From: Nyssa sinensis
Taxonomy: Eukaryota; Streptophyta; Magnoliopsida; Cornales; Nyssaceae
DNA: 64,000 nucleotides
Reading direction: 5' to 3'
Assembly: GCA_008638375.1 (NCBI GenBank)
Contig: CM018038.1
Span: 30,664,753 to 30,728,752, forward strand
Shown here: piece by piece, positions 22,462-33,629 of the stretch
How positions within the stretch are numbered: the first letter of the stretch is position 1
Layout of the letters: every line of letters begins with the position of its first letter
The notes under the pieces: generated by a model
Seen by the model: the letters and a program-made list of their open reading frames with translations, nothing else
Databases searched by the model: none
What the model was told of the DNA's origin: nothing
Position numbers and translations under genes: made by a program

Positions 22462-23287
22462 TTTTTTTTTTTTCTTATAATGACATGAATTATTGAACTC
22501 AATTTTCAAGAAAGAGGGACCCATAGTTTCAGCATAGTGACGAAGCCATTCCCCCAGCAGACACTTTTATAACAAATAATGTTCGAATAAGTGAAAGTGG
22601 GAATTATGTGAAGTCCAAATCCTAAGCAGTGACAGCAGCACTAAAGAGATGAGGTTGCAAACCATCCTCATTTGGTATACAGTTTTCTTTCATTGTCATT
22701 ACACACACACACACACACACACAGAGTTGTCTCACGAATTGTGGGTGTTGGGAATAGGAGGAGTAGACCAGAATATATGAACCTAATCTTTAAACATCAT
22801 TCACACAAAGTTTCTACTTTCAAATTTAAAAATTGTATTCTAATATTTAATTTATATTCACAGTCACATCTTGGTTTAATAATTAACAATGTGAAGTATA
22901 ATCAAACAAGAAATGAGTCAAATGCCTAGGTCAGCATGTCAACCCAATAGAGGAAAGGGAACAACAAAATCAGATCAAATGCTGGTTTTTTTTAGTAATT
23001 TATTAATTCGTTTCTTTAAGAAAACAAATTTTGCATTTCACTTCTTCAAAACTAGTGAAGTAAAGAACTAGACATTTATAAATTCTTAAAAATTACAAAT
23101 TTCTTTTCCAACATAAATACACCCCTCTTTAAGAGGAGACACAATATATATATATATATATATATATATGTTTCTTCTTCTCTATTTTCACCATTTTCAA
23201 AGCAATTACACGTAACACTTTATATAATTGTTGGCATGACACTTAAAAGAAAGAAATTAGAATAACGATTCAATTCTTATCAGTAAC

Positions 23288-23338
<51 letters not shown>

Positions 23339-23820
23339 GACATTTTTGTACTATGAAAATAACTTATAAAAGTGCAAGTCTCTAGTACAAAGAGACTTTA
23401 CTAATTAAATTAATTAGCTGACACTCTTTGAAGTAATTTATGGTTTTTAATTCTTTATTTTGTTTGGTAAGTAAATTTATTCATTTCTAAAAGGATGGAA
23501 ACACCCCAAAACAAGCTCAGGAGCAACAAATCTAATGCAAACACTAAACCAACCAATAGAAATCTTATCAACCAGGAATTCAAAGCACCCAAAGTCATTG
23601 TTGCTGACAAATGATGGGGGAAACTCAAAGACTTAGTCTAAGTTCTTGATTCCTATAATTGTTTGGAACTTTTCTCTAATTCAAAATAACAATGGAGAGG
23701 TTAGTGGTGATATTCCTCCTCACTTGAGCAACAATTAATTAACTGCCTCATTCCAAATATTCAATAATCCTTTCCTTCCACAAACAGTAGATTGTAGCAC
23801 ACATAGCTATTTGTTAGTAG
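21960..23820. other. Intergenic DNA with microsatellites
   Basis: No gene is recognised. It contains (TA)n near 22430-22457, (CA)n near 22700-22723, (TA)n near 23145-23169 and a long AAT array at 23288-23338. The rest is AT-rich with homopolymer runs. Confidence 0.5.
23288..23338. repeat. (AAT)n microsatellite, about 17 units
   Basis: This is an uninterrupted ataata array of about 51 bp, likely to vary in length between individuals. Confidence 0.9.
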
Positions 23821-24628
23821 TATATCCTAAAAGTCAATAATTAGAAAACTATTTTATACACATTATATTTGAAACAGTCTAATTTTTATTTAGTAAAAAG
23901 GGCAAGTTTGTTTATCATGTTTATATTGTTGTTTATTCACATGATAAGTCCATAAAATAAAGTTGAGAAGATATATTCTAAAAGAGTTAATAATTGTTGA
24001 CCATGTATTTCTTTGTACTTTATTCTTAAATATGTTTCTAAGCATAAGATTAGTGATCGGGCAATAATAATCTAGATTGACTGACACGTGTTTTGTTTCG
24101 ACTTGAAAACTGTGACTAGTCTTGCATCACTAGTATATAGATACTAAAATTAACATGTGGGTTATTGTTAAAGAACAAGTATATTGAACGTGACCAATTG
24201 TTAAGAAGGTCCTTGTGGAGTTTTATTTACCCCTCAATGGAATGTTCTTAGTTACAGTTGTGCAAGTGATCCTTATACTTGAGACATCACGGTTGTCGTA
24301 TGTTTTAATGGTACCCAATGTTTATGTTTCTATCAAGGAACATATACATGTATTATTAAGCATGGTGATTTATATATGGAGTTATGTAAATGTACACTAA
24401 GAGACTTGTCACTCTAAAGTAAGGAGAGAGAATGTCCTATGTGATCTTCATGATATAACTCATGAAGTTTACTGGCCAAGGCAGAGTAAGAATTAGAAAA
24501 AAAAAAGTCTAATTTTACCAACTTCAGTTGATATCTATTAAGTCGAACATATATGATTAAGTTGGGGTTTGACAATATATCCATACTTAAATGACTTAAT
24601 TGGGATGTATGTGTACATACCTCATTTT
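23820..24628. other. Possible LTR-derived DNA, left part
   Basis: This is non-coding AT-rich sequence. Its style (long unstructured stretch, no ORF) resembles the LTR of a Copia-type element. It may continue at 26917-27560 beyond the block flanked by gtcatgac. No LTR pair, primer site or target duplication proves this. Confidence 0.25.
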
Positions 24629-25513
24629 GTCATGACCTTTGATTATATAAGGGCAAGATTATAATTTTGTGATTAGCGTTTTCTTACCCTTTTATTAGTA
24701 TTTTGGTAAATTTTAAAGATTTCCTACTTCCTAAGAGTATTTTAGTACTTTTGACACCATTTTTCCCGTTGAAAGTATTTTGGTATGGTCATACCCCTAG
24801 TAGGTCTCTTTTATCCTTTAGATGACATTTCGATAATTTTGGCACCATTCTGCCCTTTGTGGGTATTTTGATAATTTTGGCACAACCCTACCCTTAGTAG
24901 GTCTTTTTAGTCACTTGAAGGGCATTTTCGTAATTTCTGCATCATTTCATACCTTTGAGAGTAATTTAGTAATTTCAGCCTTTTAGTAACAAATTGGACA
25001 CATTTTCATACCTTTAGGACAATTTGGTCATTTTTCATGCCTTAGGGGCAATCTATAGGTTTTCCTCCAAATTGGGGGCAATTTGGTAATCTTGAGTGAT
25101 AATTACCATTTTTAGAATTTATCATATGCATTAAATAAGGTTTATCTTAAATCTTATTGGTCCATGTGTTGGTCCACGTGTTAGTCCACGTGTCATTTAG
25201 GTGCGCATGCATTTTCATTGGTCCACGTGTTGATCAATGTGTCATTTAGGAGTTTCATGTTTAGTTTACTTATGCTAGATTTCATAAATGATGTCTCATT
25301 GGTCCCTACATATTTAATATATTATATATGTGTTAGGAGTTTCATTTTGTAGAGTTTGGTTAGATCTAAGCTTTAGACATTACCATTTTTAGAGATTTAT
25401 TGAGCCAAGACGTACGCACTTTTAGAATTTTTTTAGGAATAAACTCCTTTTTTTCTTAAATCCTATTGGTTTACATAGGCTAGATTTCGTAAACGATCAT
25501 CCCATTGCCCACT

Positions 25514-25518
<5 letters not shown>

Positions 25519-25566
<48 letters not shown>
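25519..25566. repeat. (TA)n microsatellite, about 24 units
   Basis: This is a pure TA run in the LTR-like block. Confidence 0.9.
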
Positions 25567-25569
<3 letters not shown>

Positions 25570-25927
25570 TTTAGGTGGTTAGAAATTATCTTCTTAAGTA
25601 TCCTTTTGGGAGTTTATTTCTGAATAAACTTTCATTTTTATTTATTTCATTGGTTCATGCATGTAGACATTAATTTCATTTATTCTTATATCATCATCAA
25701 TCATTTAATTTAGGATATTCATTTCCTAGGATAATTACTAGATTTATTTATTTATTTAATAATGTAATTATCACTCAAGACATGATCTTAGCCCTCTATT
25801 TGTGAGCATCTTTATAGGTCATTGCATTAAATCTTCATATTTTGCCTATAAATAAGCCCCCTAGGCCACTATTCTAAAGGAGCAAAAATCAACAGCCATA
25901 TGCTACAATATTAGTCTTACAGTTCTT

Positions 25928-25935
25928 TCTTTCTT

Positions 25936-26013
<78 letters not shown>
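25928..26013. repeat. Compound (TTTC)n-(CT)n-(TA)n microsatellite
   Basis: ttctttctttcttt passes into a long CT run, then TA. It is a pure, length-variable type of array. Confidence 0.85.
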
Positions 26014-26016
<3 letters not shown>

Positions 26017-26916
26017 CTTGAGTCTATTCCCTCTCAAGGCTGAAGTCCTACCCAATTGATAGTTTCCAATCAAGAAACACGAGCTGGAACTCCGTTCCAG
26101 TAACGGTTCAAAAACGAACGATCCTAGTCGAAGTGATGTCTAATCATCTGTGACAAATAAGATATGCATCCTAAATCCTTATCTGGTTTCTTGCATGATT
26201 GTTGCTTTTTCTATCACTCTTGATAGAAAATGGTGAATCAAAGAACTACGTGGCTCTGATTCTGCCCTCTAAATGGATATGTAGGAAGCTTTCGGGCCCT
26301 GAGTCAAATCTCTTTTCCTCTTTCCTATTTATATTTTAATTGCATATACCTATGTATTATATTTCTTTTCTTTTACAGTCTTACTTTATTTATCATTGCA
26401 TTTTTTTCCTTTTCTACTCTTTCTTTTTATATATATTTTTTTCAATAAAAAAGCCTTGCATTTGAATATTTGAGGCCAGTCCATCTAGATCAGGCGGGGT
26501 GGGTGCCTAACACCTTCCCACTCTGAACCTTAGCCCCCAGATTGAGTTTTTTCTTTGGTTTTACAAATTCAATGATTTATATTTACTTAACCCATGTTAA
26601 GGGTTTTATATTATAACTAGGACCAAAGTTATGTAATTTCTCTTATTTTCTATCCTTTTATAATGTATTCTCTCTCATAGATGTAACAGGTTTTCTAGTT
26701 TAATTAGTGCCTAAAATAAGTTGGCAACTCTTCTCATCTTTCTACATATTCTTAGGGCATTTCTTCCCATCTTTAGGGAAGGGGACAGTTGAGTCCCAAG
26801 TTTTAAGTGTCCTTTTCGGTGGTGGTGCTCATGGTATGATAGAAGGATGGAATTGTACAGTAATTATTAACGATAATGTCCATAACCAAATTCCTACTAT
26901 TTGAGTTAGTCATGAC

Positions 26917-27568
26917 ATGTTGCAAATTGAGAATTAGAAGGTTTCTAATTCAAATTAGATTAGAAAGAGATCTAATTTGTAATACTTATTGATTCCTACT
27001 ACCAGATTAGTATGAACCTAAGGGGCACACGAAAAAAATGATGAGTAATTTGAAAAATCTTGACAAGCTTAATTGCTATTAAGATTTAATAATGACACTT
27101 TTATAATTTAACCAAAACCTTGTATAACTAAGATAAGGATTGATTTTATTATAAATAGGACATATAGAGACAAAAACTACACTTTTTCTCTCATATCTAG
27201 TATAGATTGTCCAACCTCACTCCCTTTCTATCTTTCTTTTCAATAGTTGAGGAAATCTGTAAAAGCTTTTAAGTGGGTCTTGAAGTTCGAGTTTCATCGG
27301 AGTGGATACACTTAGAGATTGGAAGCTCGCATGGTTGTTGTGGATCGTTTACAAAATTTCGAGAAGCACAGTACAAAGGTAACTATAAACATTTCCCTCT
27401 TATAGTGTGTAGGATTTTTTCATATACATTATATACTACTTATGGGATGAGGGAATCAATTAGTTCAAATTTTTTTAATTCCATTGCGTATAAGATGCAT
27501 GATGATTCTTTTCAAGTGATACATTCACCATTAAGATTGCAGAGCGCACGAAATCATCAATATTCATT
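26917..27568 (+). other. Possible LTR-derived DNA, right part
   Basis: This contains tataaatagg near 27152, a T/C-rich run near 27185, and the phrase cggagtggatacacttagag near 27298-27317. The arrangement of TATA, pyrimidine-rich leader and this phrase recalls plant Copia LTR/leader regions. It has no ORF of interest. Low confidence. Confidence 0.25.
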
Positions 27569-27965
27569 CCCCTATCTCTTAATATGATTTTAGTAGCTAA
27601 ACCAATCCTACACACCATCCATAGTATGAACTACCGTACTAAACCATACAATTTTATGTCATTCAACCTTAAGTCTAGTCTTTCTTAAGTATTTTTCACG
27701 TACAATAAAAAGTATATCTACCATTTCTAGTTAAAGTACATGCCCCTATCTCTTAATTTAAGTTTAGTAGCCAAACCATTCCTACACAATATCTATAGTA
27801 TGAAAGCAAATTTAGAAACTACCTTACTGAAGCATACAATTTTACATCATTCAACCTTATGTATAGTCTTTCTTAAGAAAGAAAATTTGGGAATTAGCTT
27901 ACTGAACCATACAATTTTACATCATTCAACCTTATGTCTAGTTCTTCTTAAGTATTTCTATGCAA
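27569..27965. repeat. Tandem duplication, 174-bp unit with an inner duplication
   Basis: cccctatctctt starts units at 27569 and 27743. Within the second unit the phrase catacaattttacatcattc is itself repeated about 75 bp apart, making a partly triplicated block. Non-coding. Confidence 0.65.
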
Positions 27966-28039
27966 AATGAGAAGTATATCTACCATTTGTAGTTAAAATC
28001 CAATTTGGGACATCTTTAATATCTTGGAAGGGAATCTTG

Positions 28040-28690
28040 AGAGGTAGTTGCCTAAATATACTAAATGACATCAATATTCCTCATTGGCCATCTCTATGTA
28101 TTGTGTCTAATCATATTAGCAACTCTAGCTTCAACAGAGTTGCCACAATCTTCTATAGAAAAATCAACATAAGTCTTAACCAAAATTATGAAAGTGCACC
28201 ACAAGACTATAGGGAACCAACTATCCACCCTACAACCATACTTTCCACACACCACCATTTTTCTAGTGACTATACTTTTCAAAGCCCCACCTCCACCATC
28301 ATTTTAATAACAATACCTCATTTAGCAACTTTAATTTGTGTATTCCCAAACCACCCTAACATTTGTCTAACATCACCTTATCTCACTTTACCATGTTTAA
28401 TTTTCTACTCGAATCTCAGTCATCCCATAAAAAGGCTCTTTGCAATTTTTCTAATGCTTTCAGCACCCCAATAAGGATCTTGAAAATCAACAAATAGTAT
28501 ATCGATAGACTACTAAATACTGACTTAATTAAAGTGATTCGTTCACCAAATAAAAGAAATCTTCTCTTCCAAGATGCCAACCGAGACTAAATTTCTCAAC
28601 AACTAGCTGTCATGCTCTCGTCCAAGACTTACCCAAAAAGCAAGCCTAGATATTTAGCTAGAAGCCTCTTTGGAGCACTTACTCTAAAAA
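28040..28690 (-). pseudogene. Antisense LINE ORF2 remnant (RT C-terminal region)
   Basis: Read on the minus strand with frameshifts, 28690-28440 gives RLASWKRRFLLFGERITLIK followed by a FKILIGV and LEKLQRAFLWDD block. Downstream there is GGLGIHKL then WWRWGFEK. These are the conserved thumb/connection motifs after the RT domain of plant L1 LINEs. Upstream RT and downstream zf-RVT are not seen. The + strand open frame at 28037-28474 is the shadow of this remnant. Confidence 0.65.
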
Positions 28691-28925
28691 TAATATTGAT
28701 TCATGTGTGTTATGACTTATCTTTTTTAGTAGACTATAACACAGCCAGGCTTGTTTAACATTTTCCAGCTACGCTGGAAGAGATGAAGAACAATAATGAG
28801 AACAGAAACCAAAAACGATTAGAGAAAAGAGGATGCAGTCGAGAGTGGATTCCAATTATCAACAAGCATAAAAGAATGGAACCTGGCAAGTCATTCGAAA
28901 CAAATAGTGTTTTTACATTTTTTTT

Positions 28926-31262
28926 GTGAATAACTTACCTATGTCCATGGATCCATGGGGATTGCACAACTTGTTCTCAAAAAATGGAGTGGTCAAGGAT
29001 GTGTTTATTTCAAAAAAAATAAGACAGAGAACAAGTTCAAAATTTGATTTTGTGAGGTGTTACTATTCAGTAGTTGTGAAGTTGCAATCCAGAAAGGTAA
29101 AGGCCTTTGATGTGGTAACAATGAACTCATTTTCAAAATGGCTAAGTTTGGTTAAGGGAAAAAAATACCTTGAGAAGAAAATTAGGGACATAAGGAAATT
29201 GGGATATCCAGCCCTCTAAACCATTCCACCAAAACCAGTACTGTTAAAAATGAAAATAAGGGGAATAAAGATGTGGGTAAGGTGGATGGAGTGAAAGAAT
29301 GAACTACTTTTGCAGATATTGTGAAAATGGGTTTAAAAGCCCATGAACCTGTAAAGGTGTATGAAGAAGGAAATAGGTGGTTATGTAGGAGTGTTATTGC
29401 CAAACTACATCTTTTAAAATCTATAGATTTTATTCAGGAAGCTTTCATGGGTGAGGGTGTTTTCAATATTCAAGTTCGAGCATGGAATGGTCCCTCCGTC
29501 ATATTGAATTTTCCAACTGAGGAATAAATGAAGGATATGTTAAACAATGTAAGGGATTGGTTTTGGTTTCATCTTTGATCCGGTTCATGTAGTTTGGATT
29601 AATTGTTATGGTATTCCCCTAAATCTATGGCGTGCAAACACTTTTATAAAGATTGGGAAGTTATGAAAGGATGTATAGTACAGATAGAACATGGTACTAT
29701 GAAATTGAAATCCTTTGAACGTGGAAAGGCGAAGGTTTTAACAAATAAAATGACTAACTATAAAATATGTGATTTGAGGTGGAATGCAAAGGAAAAGTAT
29801 ACTCTATTAGAGTTAGTGAAGAAAAAATTATCATAATCAATAATATAAAATCGTCTTATAAATGCACCTAACAAAATAGGGGTTTGTAAGTATACCAGTT
29901 AGTTCATAGAGCATTGCAGAATAAAATATAAAGAGCGTGATGTGGAGGTCGATGCTTACAAGGACGATGAGTTGGCAGCTTCTAACTTGGAAGGTAATGA
30001 TTTGGTATCTTCTAGTGACAGTTGCTTTAGTCGTGGCGAAAACAAGGAGTCCTAATAATTCAGACGACCACTTTATTAAGGATATTTTAGGGTCCGTGTC
30101 GACAAAGGATAATGAACATTCTACGAGGAAGGAATGCTCAGTTGGGCTTGTAAGAAGTATAAATGGGCCCGATACTAAGTACGCTGAAATAAATATAGAA
30201 GTGATGTTGGGGCCAATAAAGTTGACAAGAATCCCTAACCCAAATTGGTCTATACCAACCCGTTTTATCTTGATCGAACAAGAGGAATTTGGGGAATCAT
30301 GTTCTTCATGAGGCAATTTTGCTAGGGCAATATCTTCCGATGAAAAATTGGCTCCCAACTAGTTTGTTTCAATTCATCAAATACATTCCTATAATTCAGC
30401 GAGCAGGAAATTTAAGTGCAGATGGAAAAAGGCAATGTCTGATGGTATCATTTCATATGCATCACGAAGAGTAATTATTAGAATGTCCCACATCTCCCGT
30501 TTATGGCCCATCTGTGCTGTTTATAAGGCTTTAGTTCCCCTCTACTTAACACCTAGGTTTTAAAGAGTTGAATGGGCTGGGCCTTATAAGTGGTATCAGA
30601 GCCAGATTGGGCTAGTCTTCCGGCGTGCCGAGTGTACGGCTACTATGGTCTAAGGGGTATGTTGGAATGTCCAATCTTCCGACATGCTGAGTGTACGGTT
30701 GTTATGGTCTAGGGGGTGTGTAGGAATGTCCCATATCGCCCATTTATGGCCCCTATGTACGATCTATAAGGCTTTAGTTTCCCTCTAGTTAACACCTGAG
30801 TTTTAAGGAGTTAAATGAGTTAGGCCTTACAAGTGATATTAGAGCCAAATTAGGCTAGTTTTTTGGCATGCCGAGTGTCCAGCTGCTGTGGTCTAGGGAA
30901 TATAGTTAGAATGTCTCACATTGCCCATTTATCGTGCCGAGTGTTCAGCTGCTGTGGTCTAGGGGATGTGTTGAAATGTCCCACATCACCCATTTATGGC
31001 CCCTCTGTGCCGTCTATAAGGCTTTAGTTTCCTTATTTTTAACACATGAGTTTTAAATAGTTAAATGAGCTAGGCCTTGCAAGTATAATTGTCGATGAGA
31101 TCTTCAATGGGAAACGTAAGAAGAAAAATGTAATTTTTAGGGCTGCCATTGCTACGGTTTCAGTATCTCTATCCTCAACATTAGTGGACAATAAGAGATC
31201 GAGGTTCTTGAACGATGCCCGACCAAGTGGTGTGGGTTGTAGGCAAAACACTTGGTCTCAGT
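28926..31262 (+). pseudogene. LINE B ORF1 remnant (RRM and DUF4283), interrupted by a TRIM
   Basis: The start MNNLPMSMDPWGLHNLF then VVKDVFISKK is an RRM fold like those in one group of plant LINE ORF1 proteins. A DUF4283 region follows (29321-29527): EEGNRWLCRSVIAKL and IQVRAWNGPSVILNF. It continues in other frames near 29580-29760 with VWINCYGIPLNLW-like residues. The C-terminal tail resumes after the TRIM at 31091 (VDEIFNGKRKKK). RRM plus DUF4283 implies RNA binding in the retrotransposition complex. It is broken by frameshifts at about 29220, 29527 and 29590. Confidence 0.75.
30477..31085 (+). mobile_element. Tandem TRIM array (multiple short LTRs) with 5-bp TSD
   Basis: Five copies of a short LTR-like unit start with (g)gaatgtcccacat: at 30477, about 30660, about 30719, about 30902 and about 30969. 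Three are full (about 115 bp, ending ggccttataag or ggccttacaag) and two are cut short. Between them lies a short internal segment starting with a primer site (tggtatcagagcc at about 30593; a decayed copy near 30833) and ending in a purine tract before the next unit (ctaagggg, ctaggggg). This is the layout of a terminal-repeat retrotransposon in miniature. taatt at 30472-30476 and 31086-31090 flanks the whole array, so it inserted as one unit into LINE B ORF1. Confidence 0.75.
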
Positions 31263-33629
31263 TCTGACAATAATGATGATGAAGTTTTCAACAAATTGGC
31301 TACAATGGATGAAGAAGATGAAAATGTTTTCCTTTAGAGGTTTAGAGTCAGACCCTAAGGTAAATATGATCTGCCTTTAGGTGTTTATTGGAGTCTTAAT
31401 TGTTTGCAAATGAAATTCCTTTCATGGAATATAAGAGGTTTGGGAAAGATGGAAAAAAGGGTAAGCTGAGAAAACCACTAAAAGAGAAGGACGTGGATTT
31501 CGTCTTGTTGCAAAAAACTAAGAAGGAGTGCAGTTCGAGATCTATGGTGAAATCAATATAAATGGATGATCAATTCGATTTTACGGAAGCAAGTTCTGAA
31601 GGTATTTCAAGAGGTTTGTTGTGTATTTGGAACAAAGAAAAATTCTTAACAATTGATGTTTTCAATGAAAATCACTTCATCATTGTAAAGGGTAAAATTT
31701 TGCCTAACTTCAATTGTATAGCTGTAAATGTTTATGCTCCAAAATATGTTGATAGGAGAAAGAATTTGTGGGAAAATTGATTAATTTAAATAATGATGCT
31801 GAATTTTTGTGGTGTATGGGGGGATATTTTAATGAAATAAGAAATCTTAGAGAAAGAAATGGGTGTTCGAGAAGAGATAGTGGGATGAAGATTTTCAATG
31901 AATTTATTAATAGCATGGAGCTGATTGATTTGCTGATGTTCGATAGAAAGTTCATGTGGGGAAGATCTCTGTCAGATGTTTAATGGAGCAGGTTTGACAG
32001 ATTTCATCTCCATCCGACTTGGCTTGAGAAATTTAGCTTTAAACAGTGGGGTCTTCCAAGATCATTGTCAAATCACTGTCCAATTATTTTGATGGAAGAC
32101 TTGAGAGATTGGGGTCCCATACCATTTAGATTCCCAAATGTTTGGTTATTTTCCTTAACTTTGTGTCAGTTATGGAAAAGGCTTGGAACAAAATTAGTAT
32201 TTCTAAATGGCTGGATATAGAATTCTGAAGAAATTTTAGGGGTTGAAATGTGAGCTGAAAGGGTGGTATTCCACGGTTTTTGGGAATGCTTTGAAAAGTT
32301 GAAATATTCATAACTTGAAATCCATAACTTGGACTTAACAACGAGAGTTTGATGTTTATCAGATGCTGAATTGGCTAGAAGAAAGTTATCAATGGTGAAA
32401 TTTGAAAGTTGAGTAGAATGACAGATTGGATCTGGTTATAGAGATCCAAATTAAATTGGTCCATGAAATGAGATAGAAATACTAGATTATTCTATATTGT
32501 AACAAAAAAAAAAAGGAAAAGAAGAAATATGATCAAATCCATCTCAATTAATGGCTTTAATGTTCTTAATCCATAACTGATTAACGAAGAAGTCACAAGT
32601 CACTTTAAAGAAAAGTTCTAAGAGATGTGGAAGCACAAACCACATTTTGTAGTGGAATTAGAATCCTATCTATATCATGGGGCAACAGTCTCCCTAGAAG
32701 CAGAATTCTCAAAGGTTGAAATTTGGAATACAATAAGTTCATGTGACGAAATTAAGGCTTTGGGCCTGGATGCTTTTAACATGGCATGCATCAAAAAAGG
32801 GTGAAGTTTCTTCAAAGCTGATTTGGTGCACTTTATGAATGAATTCATGCAAATAGAAGAATTGTGAAAGGTTTGAATTCCACTTTCTTAGTTTTATTGC
32901 CAAAGTGTGATAATAGTCAATTTAGGGGAATACATACCTATTAGTTTGATAAAGTGTGTTTACAAGATCTTTGCGAAAGTTCTATCTACCAGATTAAAAA
33001 GAGTTGTTCATTTTATAATCGGATAGGTTCAATCAGCTTTTTTGAACGAGTGCAACATTTTGAATAGGGTATTAATAACCAATAAGGTGGTATATTTATG
33101 GAGGAAGAAGAAAGAAAGAAAAAGGGTTTACTATTGAAACTAGATTATAAAAAATCATACGACAGTGTAAACTGATATTACCTTTTCAAGATGATGGTAA
33201 AAATTGGTTTTGGCCTGAAATGGATACAATATATGAAGGAATGTGTGTGTTCAGATTCGATATCTATTTTAATCAATGGTTCACTGACTAAAGAATTTGG
33301 CATGGAAAAAAGACTGAAATAGGGAGCCCTTATCTCCCTTTCTTTTTGTTATAGTTGCAGAAGGTCCAAACATTCCTTTAAAAAAAGCTAAGGAGCTGGG
33401 CCTTATTAGAGGTGTCAGTCAAGATGGGGATAAATGGCCTTTCATTAACTCATCTACAGTTCACAGGTGACATAGTGATCTTCTATCAGGCTGATTGGTT
33501 GGAAGTGGTCAATATTAGGAGAATCTTAAGGTGTTTCAAGATCATATCTGGTTTGAAAATAAACTTTTCTAAGAGTATTGTATGTGGAATCATCTTGTCT
33601 AATGAGATAACAAAAATATTTGCTAATGT

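Larger units (their letters stand above)
24629..26916 (+). mobile_element. Probable Gypsy LTR plus leader fragment
   Basis: The block is flanked by an 8-bp direct repeat gtcatgac (24629-24636, 26909-26916). The first part has repeated words of the form tttggtaattttggcac (24700-25100) and tandem-like tccacgtgt words (25160-25245). Long TA and CT microsatellites follow (25519-25566, 25935-26012). At 26721-26730 ttggcaactc resembles the ttggcgactc primer-site region seen after the LTR in some plant Gypsy elements. No gag or pol follows, so only an LTR and a short leader would remain. Confidence 0.4.

Noticed and set aside
27273..27587. 104-codon + strand ORF as a host gene
   Set aside because: No domain, no splice context, and the surroundings look like LTR/leader DNA.
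28037..28474. 145-codon + strand ORF
   Set aside because: It is the shadow of an antisense LINE ORF2 remnant read on the minus strand.
30593..30605. tggtatcagagcc as part of a tRNA gene
   Set aside because: It is the primer-binding site of the TRIM; no cloverleaf or other tRNA arms surround it.
30477..31085. Cassandra-type TRIM with 5S rRNA sequence
   Set aside because: No 5S internal promoter or 5S-like sequence is present in the repeated units.
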